Source: Longivirga sp036510975 (GTDB lineage: Bacteria > Actinomycetota > Actinomycetes > S36-B12 > CAIYMF01). From it: a DNA stretch of 64,000 nt. Made by a program: the position numbers and the translations under genes. Location: assembly GCA_036510975.1 (NCBI GenBank), contig DATCCY010000072.1, positions 34,809-98,808 of the forward strand. Direction: 5' to 3'. Positions 51,824-59,636 of the stretch are shown piece by piece (the first letter of the stretch is position 1; every line of letters starts with the position of its first letter). The notes beneath the pieces are model-generated. The model was given only the letters and a program-made list of their open reading frames with translations. It was not told the DNA's origin and did not search any database.

Positions 51824-52512
51824 GGCATCCCGCCCACCGGGAGACGCTGCGCGGTGCGCGGGGTGCGGTGGGCCAGAGACTCGCGCAGCTGGGCACGGCC
51901 GCGGTGGATGCGGGACCGCACGGTGCCGAGCTTGATGCCCAGCAGGTCGGCGATCTCCTCGTAGGTCAGGCCCTCGATGTCGCACAGGACGACGGCGACG
52001 CGGAAGTCCGGCGGCAGCGCGTCGAGCGCGGCCTGGACGTCGGCGTCGTAGCTGCGGTCGTCGATGAGCTGAGCCGGACCGGCCTCCCGTGACGGGATCC
52101 GGTCGGCGGCGTCGTCGGGCAGGCCGTCGAAGCGGATGCGTGCCTTGCGGCGCATCTGGTCGAGGAACAGGTTGGTCGTGATCCGGTGCAGCCAGCCCTC
52201 GAACGTGCCCGGCGTGTACTGCGACAGCGAGCGGAAGACGCGGACGAAGACCTCCTGCGTGAGGTCCTCGGCGTCGTGCTGGTTGCCGGTGAGGCGGTAC
52301 GCGAGACGATAGACTCGGGCGCCGTGGTCGCGCACGACGTCGTCCCATGAGGGGGCGGCGTACGGCGCGGGCGGCGCGGTCTTCGCAACGGGGGAAGGCG
52401 CTCCCCCGAGCTCGCGCGACGGGTCGACCATGGGGCCCAGCTCCTCAGAGGTGGCCACGAACCGGTCGAGCAGGGCGAGGCCGTTGCTCGCCCCTCCGGT
52501 CGTGATGTCCAT
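51820..52512 (-). CDS. sigE: Envelope-stress ECF sigma factor SigE
   Basis: This 230-residue ECF factor has an unusually long N-terminus (about 60 residues). Region 2 includes YRLTGNQHDAEDLTQEVFVR and ITTNLFLDQMRRKARIRF, and region 4 includes PPDFRVAVVLCDIEGLTYEE and GTVRSRIHRGRAQLRESL. Sequence and order (methyltransferase divergent; anti-sigma, htrA and tatB downstream) match M. tuberculosis sigE (Rv1221) as I recall. GGGAAGG precedes the ATG. It heads a run of four overlapping genes. Confidence 0.9.
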   Translation of the reverse strand: MDITTGGASNGLALLDRFVATSEELGPMVDPSRELGGAPSPVAKTAPPAPYAAPSWDDVVRDHGARVYRLAYRLTGNQHDAEDLTQEVFVRVFRSLSQYTPGTFEGWLHRITTNLFLDQMRRKARIRFDGLPDDAADRIPSREAGPAQLIDDRSYDADVQAALDALPPDFRVAVVLCDIEGLTYEEIADLLGIKLGTVRSRIHRGRAQLRESLAHRTPRTAQRLPVGGMP

Positions 52513-52680
52513 GGTGCCTTCCCGGTCCGGGGCTTGGCGAAACGCCCTGAGCACGAAACCCGCTGAGAATCGACTGAGAGAGTGGCTCGCGGCCCCTCGC
52601 TCCACCAGGACGACGAACCGCCGCCGGACGAGGTTCCCGCCCTCCACGCGCGTTGGAGTCCTTCGGAGCCGCTGCCCCGA

Positions 52681-52686
52681 TAGCCT
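52681..52686 (+). promoter_or_regulatory. -10 box of the O-methyltransferase gene
   Basis: TAGCCT lies 6 nt before the GTG at 52693 with no SD, fitting leaderless transcription. Confidence 0.45.
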
Positions 52687-52692
52687 CGCGCC

Positions 52693-53343
52693 GTGGACCT
52701 TGACGCTCGCGCGCTCGCCGCGTTCCGAACCAGCTGGGAGTACTCCGAGGCGTACGTCGCCGAGGATGACGTGCTCACCGCCGCCCGGGTGCGGGCCACG
52801 GAGGTGGGGTGCGTGCCGATCCATCCCGGCGCGGGGGCCGCGCTGCGCCTGCTGGCGGCCGTGCTCGACGCTCGCCACGTGGTGGAGATCGGCACCGGGA
52901 CCGGCGTCTCCGGCATCTGGCTGCTGCGCGGGATGCGGGAGGACGGCGTCCTGACCTCGGTCGACATCGAGGCCGAGAACCAGCGCCAGGCCCGGGAGGC
53001 GTTCGCCGCCGAAGGCGTGCCGGCGTCGCGGACCAGGCTGATCACCGGCCGCGCGCTCGAGGTGCTGCCCCGCCTCGCCGACGCCTCCTACGACCTCGTG
53101 CTCGCCGACGGCGCCAAGGAGGAGTACCCCGACTACGTCGAGGAGGCGGCCCGCCTGCTGCGCGTCGGCGGGGTCCTGGTCATCGACAACAGCCTCTGGC
53201 ACGACAAGGTGGCCGACCCGGCGCAGCGCGACCCCGACACGATCGCGATCCGCGGGACGCTCACCGCGCTGCGCGACGACGAGCGCTGGCTGGTGGCGCT
53301 GCTGCCCGTCGGCGACGGGCTGCTGACCGCCGTACGCCGCTAG
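52693..53343 (+). CDS. SAM-dependent O-methyltransferase (Rv1220c-like)
   Basis: This 216-residue class-I methyltransferase has the SAM-binding motif VVEIGTGTGVSGIWLLRGM, an acidic strand TSVDIEAENQRQAREAF, and LVLADGAKEEYPDYVEEA with GGVLVIDNSLWHD typical of the catechol O-methyltransferase group. It is divergent from sigE, as in M. tuberculosis. The substrate is unknown. A hairpin terminator follows its stop. Confidence 0.9.
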   Translation: MDLDARALAAFRTSWEYSEAYVAEDDVLTAARVRATEVGCVPIHPGAGAALRLLAAVLDARHVVEIGTGTGVSGIWLLRGMREDGVLTSVDIEAENQRQAREAFAAEGVPASRTRLITGRALEVLPRLADASYDLVLADGAKEEYPDYVEEAARLLRVGGVLVIDNSLWHDKVADPAQRDPDTIAIRGTLTALRDDERWLVALLPVGDGLLTAVRR

Positions 53344-53361
53344 CGCGACGCCGGACGCCGA

Positions 53362-53396
53362 CGGCCCCGCCCCCCCCGCGAAGGGGAGCGGGGCCG
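53362..53396. terminator. Bidirectional terminator hairpin
   Basis: CGGCCCCGC (53362-53370) pairs with GCGGGGCCG (53388-53396), and inner C- and G-runs extend the stem. It lies in the 71-nt gap between converging genes and is a very stable structure. Confidence 0.7.
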
Positions 53397-53414
53397 CCGT
53401 ACGCGGTGGGTGGG

Positions 53415-53582
53415 TCAGCCGGCGACGCTGCTCAGCTGGGCGCCGAGGTCGCGCGCCTCGTCCGGGGTGAGCTCGACGACGAGACGGCCGCCGCCCTCGA
53501 GCGGGACGCGCATGACGATGCCGCGACCCTCCTTGGTGACCTCGAGCGGGCCATCGCCCGTACGCGGCTTCATGGCGGCCAT
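53415..53582 (-). CDS. DUF3117 small protein
   Basis: This 55-residue protein, MAAMKPRTGDGPLEVTKEGR then a VVELTPDEARDLGAQL helix, is the highly conserved actinobacterial DUF3117 (Rv1211-type). ATG 53582 was chosen because AAGGGG lies 7 nt upstream; ATG 53573 is the in-frame alternative. It is predicted cytoplasmic and compact, with unknown function, and sits beside tagA as in mycobacteria. Confidence 0.9.
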   Translation of the reverse strand: MAAMKPRTGDGPLEVTKEGRGIVMRVPLEGGGRLVVELTPDEARDLGAQLSSVAG

Positions 53583-53668
53583 GCTGCACCCCTTGTCACA
53601 TCGTCGCGCCGCCGGAAGGGCCGGCACGAACTCCTCAGGAGCATTATCCCTGATACCCGCGACTGGTC

Positions 53669-54262
53669 CTAACCCGCACCCCGGACGGCGGCACAGCCCG
53701 TCAGGTGGTCGTCGACGAGGCCCATGGCCTGCATCGCGGCGTGCATCGTGGTCGGGCCGACGAAGACGAAGCCGTGCTTCTTGAGCGCCTTCGCGAGCGC
53801 CGTCGACTCCGGGGTGCTCGCGACGATGTCGACGAGCCGGGGCGGACGGGCTCGGCGCCCGGCGGGCGCGAAGGACCAGACCAGACGGTCCAGCGCACCC
53901 TCGCCGTCGGACTCGCGCAACGCGGCCGCCGCGCGTGCGTTGGTGATCGTCGCCTCGACCTTGGCCCGGTTGCGCACGATGCGGGCGTCCTCCAGCAGCC
54001 GGGTGCGCTCGCCGTCGGCGTAGCCCGCGACGCGCTCGATGTCGAAGCCGTCGAACGCGGCGCGGAAGGAGTCGCGCTTGCGCAGGATCGTGAGCCAGGA
54101 CAGGCCGGACTGGAACGCCTCCAGGGTCAGACGCTCGAAGATCGCGACGTCTCCGTGGACCGGGCGACCCCACTCCGTGTCGTGATAGCGCTGGTAGTCC
54201 GGCGTGGACGCGCCCCAGGGGCAGCGCAGCAGGCCGTCGTCGCCTCGGACGAGGTCGCTCAT
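53669..54262 (-). CDS. tagA: DNA-3-methyladenine glycosylase I
   Basis: This 197-residue glycosylase of the Tag family has RCPWGASTPDYQRYHDTEWG at the N-terminus and LTLEAFQSGLSWLTILRKRD. A C-terminal FVGPTTMHAAMQAMGLVDDH motif follows. It excises 3-methyladenine from alkylated DNA. The zinc-binding Cys/His residues of E. coli Tag are partly recognisable (Cys14; HDTEW). It overlaps the DivIVA-like gene by 4 nt, which suggests cotranscription. Confidence 0.93.
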   Translation of the reverse strand: MSDLVRGDDGLLRCPWGASTPDYQRYHDTEWGRPVHGDVAIFERLTLEAFQSGLSWLTILRKRDSFRAAFDGFDIERVAGYADGERTRLLEDARIVRNRAKVEATITNARAAAALRESDGEGALDRLVWSFAPAGRRARPPRLVDIVASTPESTALAKALKKHGFVFVGPTTMHAAMQAMGLVDDHLTGCAAVRGAG

Positions 54263-54573
54263 GCCTCGGGATCGGGGCGGGGTACGCCGCGCGCCGCGAG
54301 CCGTGTCTCGAGCTCGTCGATCCGCGCGTCACGCTCCTGGGCCTCGACCGCGAGCCGGTCGAGCACGTCGTCGACCTCGTCCATTCGGTAGCCGCGCATG
54401 CCCACGGAGAAGCGCACGGCGTCGACGTCGACGCGCGCGAGCAGCCGGTCCTCGGGCAGGGCGAGCGGGGCGCGGTCCGGCACGACCTCGGGCAGCTCGC
54501 CGAGCCGCCCGACCGCGAGCAGGGCGACGGCGGCGATCACGAGGATGCCGACGAGGACGTACGGCAGCGTCAT
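54259..54573 (-). CDS. DivIVA-domain membrane protein
   Basis: This 104-residue protein has one N-terminal transmembrane helix (LPYVLVGILVIAAVALLAVG). A DivIVA-like motif (FSVGMRGYRMDEVDDVLDRL) leads into a short coiled coil (AQERDARIDELETRL). It resembles the small DivIVA-like protein next to tagA in mycobacteria. It could recruit factors to curved membrane or the septum; that role is inferred. The ATGA overlap with tagA shows coupling. Confidence 0.85.
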   Translation of the reverse strand: MTLPYVLVGILVIAAVALLAVGRLGELPEVVPDRAPLALPEDRLLARVDVDAVRFSVGMRGYRMDEVDDVLDRLAVEAQERDARIDELETRLAARGVPRPDPEA

Positions 54574-54706
54574 GCGGCACCCTCTCGCTCGTCGGACCGC
54601 CGTCGGGCGGTGAGCCGCCCTCCGGCGGCGCGCTGGGCACGAGCATGCCACGCTGACGGTGCCGGGGGCGGCCGCCCCCGGCGAGTCGTGACGAGGAGTC
54701 CGAGCC

Positions 54707-55570
54707 GTGCCGCTGCGCCTGGGTCGCCGCACCTTCGGCGACCACGAGACCGTCGTCATGGCCATCGTGAACCGCACCCCGGACTCGTTCTACGACCGGG
54801 GGGCGACGTACGCCGAAGAGGCCGCTCTCGCCGCCGTCGACCGTGCGGTTGACGAGGGTGCGGGCATCGTCGACATCGGTGGCGTGAAGGCCGGTCCGGG
54901 CGCCGAGGTCGACGCTGCCGAGGAGATCCGGCGCACGGCGTCGCTCGTGGCGGCCGTCCGGGCGCGCCACGACGTCGTGATCAGCGTCGACACCTGGCGC
55001 GCCGAGGTCGGTCGGGTCGTCTGCGCCGAGGGCGCCGACCTGCTCAACGACGCGTGGGGCGGGCACGACCCGGAGCTGGCGGCCGTGGCGGCGGCGTACG
55101 GCGTCGGCCTGGTGTGCACGCACACCGGGGGCGCGACGCCGCGCACCCGACCGCACCGCGTGGAGTACGACGACGTCGTCGCCGACATCGTGGCCTCGAC
55201 CGTCGCCGAGGCCGAGCGGGCGCTGGCGCTCGGCGTAGCGCGCGAGTCGATCCTGGTCGACCCCGGGCACGACTTCGGCAAGAACACCCGGCACTCCCTC
55301 GAGGCGACCCGGCGCCTGCCCGAGCTGGTCGCCACGGGGTGGCCCGTCCTGGTCTCCCTGTCGCGCAAGGACTTCGTGGGCGAGACGCTCGACGTCGCAG
55401 CACCGGTGGACCGGCTCACGGGCACCCTGGCCTCCACGGCGGTGTCGGCGTGGCTCGGGGCGCGCGTCTACCGCGCCCACGACGTCGCCGCGACCCGCCA
55501 GACCCTCGACATGGTCGCCTCGGTCGCCGGCTTGCGCCCCCCCGCAGTAGCCCGTCGCGGCCTCGCCTGA
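54707..55570 (+). CDS. folP: Dihydropteroate synthase family protein (FolP2-like)
   Basis: This 287-residue TIM-barrel enzyme has MAIVNRTPDSFYDRGATYAE (pterin/phosphate loop), DIGGVKAGPGAEV, SVDTWRAEVG and LVSLSRKDFVGETL. GGVKAGPG replaces the canonical GGESTRPG, as in actinobacterial FolP2-type proteins, which may not be the main DHPS. GAGG-type bases precede the GTG start. It should be considered DHPS-like with possibly altered activity. One copy of a 46-nt inverted repeat begins 20 nt after the stop. Confidence 0.87.
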   Translation: MPLRLGRRTFGDHETVVMAIVNRTPDSFYDRGATYAEEAALAAVDRAVDEGAGIVDIGGVKAGPGAEVDAAEEIRRTASLVAAVRARHDVVISVDTWRAEVGRVVCAEGADLLNDAWGGHDPELAAVAAAYGVGLVCTHTGGATPRTRPHRVEYDDVVADIVASTVAEAERALALGVARESILVDPGHDFGKNTRHSLEATRRLPELVATGWPVLVSLSRKDFVGETLDVAAPVDRLTGTLASTAVSAWLGARVYRAHDVAATRQTLDMVASVAGLRPPAVARRGLA

Positions 55571-55589
55571 CCCCGCCGACGTATCCCAT

Positions 55590-55635
55590 GAAGGACGCCT
55601 TGGTTGCTCAGAGGGCAACAAAGTCCGCCGTCATC
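55590..55635 (+). repeat. Left copy of a 46-nt inverted repeat flanking the ICMT-like gene
   Basis: It begins GAAGGACGCCTTGGTTGCTC and ends TCCGCCGTCATC, matching the reverse complement of 56165-56210 at 42 of 46 positions. Each copy is itself an imperfect hairpin centred on CTCAGAG. It lies between the DHPS-like gene and the start of the methyltransferase-like gene. Confidence 0.85.
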
Positions 55636-55678
55636 TCCCGGGTCGGCCCTCGGTCGCCGGCTGCGGCAGACTCGCCGT

Positions 55679-56155
55679 ATGCGCCCACCTCGGCTCGGCG
55701 ACCGCGGTCAGGGCTGGGTCGCGCTCCAGCTGGCGCTGCTGGTCGCCATCGGGGTCGTCGGTGTCCTCACCCGCGGCGGGTGGCCCTCGTCCCAGCGCAC
55801 GCCGGCGGCCGTGGTCGGCGTCGTCCTGCTGGTGGTCGGGGGGCTCGGCGCCGTCCTCGCCGTGACCGGCCTGGGTTCGGCGCTCACGGCGCTGCCGGCG
55901 CCGCTCGAGGGGCAGCGGCTGCGCACGAGCGGGATCTACGCCGTCGTCCGGCACCCGATCTACGGTGCTCTGATCCTGCTGGCGCTCGGCGTCGCGCTGC
56001 TGTCGAGCCCCTGGACACTGGTCCCGACGGTCGCGCTCGCTGCCGTGCTCGACCTCAAGCGACGCGTCGAGGAGGACTTCCTGGCCTCCGCGTACGCCGA
56101 CTACGCCGACTATCGGCGTGCCGTCAGGAAGGCGCTGCTCCCCTACGTGTGGTGA
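55679..56155 (+). CDS. Isoprenylcysteine carboxyl methyltransferase-like membrane protein
   Basis: This 158-residue protein with four transmembrane helices has the ICMT/PEMT-type C-terminal motif GIYAVVRHPIYGALILLALG, then EEDFLASAYADYADYRRAV. It should be a SAM-dependent membrane methyltransferase; the substrate is unknown. ATG 55679 (6 nt after CAGACT) was preferred over TTG 55604, which would place the start inside the repeat. The gene is bracketed by the two inverted repeat copies. Confidence 0.85.
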   Translation: MRPPRLGDRGQGWVALQLALLVAIGVVGVLTRGGWPSSQRTPAAVVGVVLLVVGGLGAVLAVTGLGSALTALPAPLEGQRLRTSGIYAVVRHPIYGALILLALGVALLSSPWTLVPTVALAAVLDLKRRVEEDFLASAYADYADYRRAVRKALLPYVW

Positions 56156-56164
56156 CGGGCGGAC

Positions 56165-56210
56165 GATGATGGCGGAGTTTGTTGTCCTCTGAGGAACCAA
56201 GGCGTCCTTC
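56165..56210 (-). repeat. Right copy of the 46-nt inverted repeat
   Basis: It is the reverse complement partner of 55590-55635 (42/46 identical), 10 nt after the stop of the ICMT-like gene and 21 nt before the end of the convergent LOG gene. The GGACGCCTTGG arm is intact in both copies, and the position fits a transcription-terminating structure. Confidence 0.85.
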
Positions 56211-56230
56211 AGGGAGAACGCCGGGGGCGG

Positions 56231-56836
56231 TCAGGGCTCGGCTTCGAGCCACTCGGCGGCGGTGGGCTCGGCCTGACCCGGCCGGCCGGCCTCGGCCCAG
56301 CCCTTCTCGATCGCCGCGATCGCGTCGTCGACGGTCGCGGTCCAGACCAGCTGCGCGGCAGCGCTGTCGCGGACGAAGCCGGCCTCGACCAGCCCGCTCA
56401 CGAGAAGCGCCAGCGGCTCGAGGTCGCCCCACGGGTCGAGGACCACGATCGGCTTGTCGTGCATCCGCAGCGACCGCGCCACCCAGATCTCGAGCAGCTC
56501 CTCGAGCGTGCCGATGCCGCCGGGGAGGGTGAGGAAGGCGTCGCTGCGACGGTCCATCTCGCCCTTGCGCTCGCGCATGTCATCAGTCACGACGAGCTCG
56601 TCGGCACCGTGGTCGGCGACCTCCAGCTCCACGAGCGCACGCGGGATGACGCCGATCGTGTGCGCCCCGCCCGCCCGTGCGGCGCGGGCCACGGCACCCA
56701 TGCAGCTCACCGAGCCGCCACCGGACACGAGGGTCCAGCCGCGTCGCGCCAGCGCGAACCCGACCTCGCCCGCGAGGACGGCGTAGCGCTCGTCGATGTC
56801 CTCGCTCGACGCGCAGAAGACCGCGACCGAGGGCAC
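56231..56836 (-). CDS. LOG-family protein (cytokinin nucleotide phosphoribohydrolase-like)
   Basis: This 201-residue Rossmann-type protein has VAVFCASSEDIDERY, SGGGSVSCMGAVARAA and the LOG signature LPGGIGTLEE (PGGxGTxxE). It should split nucleoside 5'-monophosphates into base and ribose 5-phosphate. The GTG start comes 1 nt after the stop of a second LOG-family gene, so both are one transcript. Two differently sized LOG paralogues side by side occur in actinobacteria. Confidence 0.9.
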   Translation of the reverse strand: MPSVAVFCASSEDIDERYAVLAGEVGFALARRGWTLVSGGGSVSCMGAVARAARAGGAHTIGVIPRALVELEVADHGADELVVTDDMRERKGEMDRRSDAFLTLPGGIGTLEELLEIWVARSLRMHDKPIVVLDPWGDLEPLALLVSGLVEAGFVRDSAAAQLVWTATVDDAIAAIEKGWAEAGRPGQAEPTAAEWLEAEP

Positions 56837-56837
56837 G

Positions 56838-57653
56838 TCAGACCTCCACGGGCGGGTACCACTCGACGACACTGCCGCCGTTGTGCCCGCGGAGCCCGGC
56901 GTCGACGAGCCGCACGGCCTCGTCGACGTCGTCGGTCACGTGGAACCGGTCGAGGTCGCGGGCCGAGATCTTGCCCTCGGTCAGCACCGTCTCGCGCAGC
57001 CAGGCGACCAGACCGCCCCAGTACGCCGACCCCATGAGCACCACGGGGAACGACGTGACCTTCCCCGTCTGGACGAGGGTGAGCGCCTCGAAGAGCTCGT
57101 CGAACGTGCCGAACCCGCCGGGGAACACGACGAAGGCCTGGGCGTACTTCACGAACATGGTCTTGCGGGCGAAGAAGTAGCGGAAGTCCACCCCGATGTC
57201 GACCCACTCGTTCATGCCCTGCTCGAACGGCAGCTCGATGCCGAGGCCGACCGACACCCCGCCGGCCTCGCAGGCACCCCGGTTGGCGGCCTCCATGATC
57301 CCGGGGCCGCCTCCGGTGATGACGGCGTAGCCGCTGCGCGCGAGCGCCCCGGCGAGCTCCCTCGCCGCGGCGTAGTCGCCGGTGTCCGACGTGGTGCGCG
57401 CCGAGCCGAAGATGCTCACCGCCGGGCCGAGACCGGCCAGGGCGCCGAAACCCTCGACGAACTCGGCCTGGATGCGCAGCACCCGCCACGGGTCGGTGTG
57501 CACCCAGTCGCTCGGGCCACGGGTGTCCAGAAGTCGCTGGTCGGTCGTGCTGCTCGGCACCTGCGACCGGCGCAGGGTGACCGGGCCCTTGACCCGGCGC
57601 GCTGCGCCCTCGGGGGTCGGCTCGGGCGCAGCGGCTGGCTGGGGAGTCGTCAC
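56838..57653 (-). CDS. LOG-family protein, larger TIGR00730 type
   Basis: This 271-residue protein has an N-terminal Pro-rich extension, AVSIFGSARTTSDTGDYAAA, ITGGGPGIMEAANRGACEAG and FPGGFGTFDE (PGGxGTxxE with the catalytic Glu). It represents the longer LOG branch. There is no SD; TAGCGT (57660-57665 on the plus map) lies 6 nt before the GTG start. It is the first gene of the LOG pair. Confidence 0.9.
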   Translation of the reverse strand: MTTPQPAAAPEPTPEGAARRVKGPVTLRRSQVPSSTTDQRLLDTRGPSDWVHTDPWRVLRIQAEFVEGFGALAGLGPAVSIFGSARTTSDTGDYAAARELAGALARSGYAVITGGGPGIMEAANRGACEAGGVSVGLGIELPFEQGMNEWVDIGVDFRYFFARKTMFVKYAQAFVVFPGGFGTFDELFEALTLVQTGKVTSFPVVLMGSAYWGGLVAWLRETVLTEGKISARDLDRFHVTDDVDEAVRLVDAGLRGHNGGSVVEWYPPVEV

Positions 57654-57659
57654 GCACCG

Positions 57660-57665
57660 ACGCTA
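57660..57665 (-). promoter_or_regulatory. -10 box of the LOG gene pair
   Basis: On the minus strand TAGCGT lies 6 nt before the GTG at 57653, with no SD. Confidence 0.45.
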
Positions 57666-57785
57666 GCCCGAACACGGGCTCCGCGGGGCCACCCCTGAGC
57701 CGCCCGGTGCGCCTCCCCCCGTCCGGCGAGCGCGTCGCCGCGTCGACCCGGGGTGAACTCTCGGTGAACCGGCCGCCGCGCCCCG

Positions 57786-59297
57786 TCAGGCCAGGATCGT
57801 GCGCATGAGGCCCACGGGCGGGCAGCCCAGCTCCATGAGGGCGGCGTGGAACCGAGGCAGGGAGAACTCCGCCCCCCACGCGCCGCGAGCCTCCTCGCGC
57901 AGCGTGAGGATCTCCAGCTTGCCCCAGGTGTAGCGCCCGTACGTCGGGTCGTAGAGGCCCCGCTCGGCCTCGGCGCGCGCCGCCGGCCCGGCCAGGAAGG
58001 CCTGCGACTCCAGGAGAGCCGTGGCGTCGGCGAGGCTCATCGCGCCCGTGTGCAGACCCACGGCGCACTCGAGCCGGGTGACCCGCAGGAGTGCCTCGCA
58101 CGCCATCCCGATCGCGTACCGCGGATCGTCGGCGCGGAAGCCGACCTCCAGCACCATCTCTTCGGCGTAGTGCGCCCAGCCCTCCATGAACGTCTCGCTC
58201 TGCACCTGCCGGCGCACGGCGGTCGGGGCGTGGCGCAGGCAGCGCCCGTGGGCGAAGTGACCCGGTGCCACCTCGTGCACCGTGACGGCCGGCAGCGTCG
58301 TGGCGCTGAAGACCTGGAGCCATTCGTCCTGCTCCTGCTGGGGCCATGCGGGGTCCGGCGGGGTCACCCAGTACCACGACGGCGCATCGGCCTCCTCCGG
58401 AGCGGCCGAGGCCATCATCGCCATGGCGAAGCGGAGCGAGGGCGGCGGCGGACCCACGAGACAGACCCCGTCGGCATGCGGCAGCAGCTGGTGCTCGCGC
58501 GTGAAGTCGAGGACCTCGGCCACCTGCTCGGTCGCCTCGGCGATCACACCGTCGGCGTCGGGGTGGTCGCGGAGCAGGCCCCGTACGACGTCGGGCACGG
58601 GTCTGCTGCCGTCGAGCCGGCGTGCGGCGGTGCCGAGGATCGACTCGAGCCGGGCCACCTCCTCGCGCGCCCGACGGCCGAGGTCGTCGAGGTCCACGGT
58701 CATCGCCTCGGGAACCCCGAGCAGCCGGGCGAGCAGCGGCGCGCCGAGGGCCGTGGGCGCCTCGCCGTCCCGGGCCGCCTGCTCCAGGTGCGCCACGAGC
58801 CGCTGAAGGGCGGCGCCGGCCGCGGCCTCGACGTCACCTGCCGACACGTCCACCTCGGTGGCGAGGCCGCGGAAGGCCGGCAGCAGGGCGGTCGCCACGT
58901 CAGCCGATACCTCCGTGAGCGACTCGATCGCGCCGTCGACGGCACCTGGCCACGCACCGAGATGGCGGCGGCGCGCCTCGGCGCGCTCGATGGCCGGCGC
59001 GTAGTCGCGCTCGTAGCTCGAGAGATCGAGATTGCCCAGGTGCACCAACGGGTTCCACCGATGTGCGCGCGCTTCGCCGAAGAAGACGCGGAGCCCGTTC
59101 TCGGCCGCCAGCAGGTGCGCCTCGTCGTGCGGATCCGCCAGCGGTTCGCCGCCGAGCCTGCTCAGCCCCGAGTCGACACCCGCCGGCGAGAGGTCCTGCA
59201 CCACGCCGTCGTACTCGTGGAGCCCGGCCCACGAACGGGCCGCGCCGACGCTCAGGTCGTGCACCGCCTTCAAGCGGGTCGCGAGACGCTCGTCCAT
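57786..59297 (-). CDS. DUF885 family putative zinc peptidase
   Basis: This 503-residue mostly helical protein has HEVAPGHFAHGRCLRHA at about residue 341 (HExxxGH), then ETFMEGWAHYAEEM and a final SLPRFHAALMELGCPP. These are the hallmarks of DUF885 proteins, thought to be gluzincin-like carboxypeptidases. It has no signal peptide, so it is probably cytoplasmic. GGGGGAGGTGAT precedes ATG 59297. The substrate is unknown. Confidence 0.86.
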   Translation of the reverse strand: MDERLATRLKAVHDLSVGAARSWAGLHEYDGVVQDLSPAGVDSGLSRLGGEPLADPHDEAHLLAAENGLRVFFGEARAHRWNPLVHLGNLDLSSYERDYAPAIERAEARRRHLGAWPGAVDGAIESLTEVSADVATALLPAFRGLATEVDVSAGDVEAAAGAALQRLVAHLEQAARDGEAPTALGAPLLARLLGVPEAMTVDLDDLGRRAREEVARLESILGTAARRLDGSRPVPDVVRGLLRDHPDADGVIAEATEQVAEVLDFTREHQLLPHADGVCLVGPPPPSLRFAMAMMASAAPEEADAPSWYWVTPPDPAWPQQEQDEWLQVFSATTLPAVTVHEVAPGHFAHGRCLRHAPTAVRRQVQSETFMEGWAHYAEEMVLEVGFRADDPRYAIGMACEALLRVTRLECAVGLHTGAMSLADATALLESQAFLAGPAARAEAERGLYDPTYGRYTWGKLEILTLREEARGAWGAEFSLPRFHAALMELGCPPVGLMRTILA

Positions 59298-59372
59298 CCG
59301 GATCACCTCCCCCAAGCACGGGTCCCGGTCCGTGCCGAGCCTGGCCCACGCGGGCCGCCTCGCGCAGCCGGT

Positions 59373-59636
59373 TCAGTCGCTCGGCGGCCTGCGGCGCGCG
59401 GCGGCGTAGCCCATCGCGATGCAACCGGCCAGGGTCACGGCGAACACCGCGAGCAGTACGAGCAGCAGCGGGGTGATCTCGACCCCGCTCGACGCGTCGG
59501 GCGGAGCGAGCAGCTGCGACATCCAGATCGTGCTGCCGAAGCAGAGCACGCCGGAGACGACCGAGGCGACGAGCAGCGCCCGGTAGCCGCGCGGAGGGTC
59601 GGTGTGCACCATCGCCTCGAGCTCGTCGTCGGTCAT
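59373..59636 (-). CDS. Small two-helix membrane protein
   Basis: This 87-residue protein has a charged N-terminus (MTDDELEAMVHTDPPRG) and two transmembrane helices (about 20-42 and 55-78), ending YAAARRRPPSD. Its ATG overlaps the dapE stop (ATGA), so it is coupled to dapE. I recognise no family; its link to lysine synthesis is positional only. Confidence 0.72.
   Translation of the reverse strand: MTDDELEAMVHTDPPRGYRALLVASVVSGVLCFGSTIWMSQLLAPPDASSGVEITPLLLVLLAVFAVTLAGCIAMGYAAARRRPPSD

Noticed and set aside
55604..55678. TTG 55604 as start of the ICMT-like gene
   Set aside because: It lies inside the inverted repeat and adds 25 Ser/Pro/Arg-rich residues not typical of the family; ATG 55679 fits better.
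55590..56210. Inverted repeats plus one gene read as an insertion sequence
   Set aside because: The enclosed gene is a membrane methyltransferase, not a transposase, and no flanking direct repeat is visible; kept only as a repeat-flanked gene.
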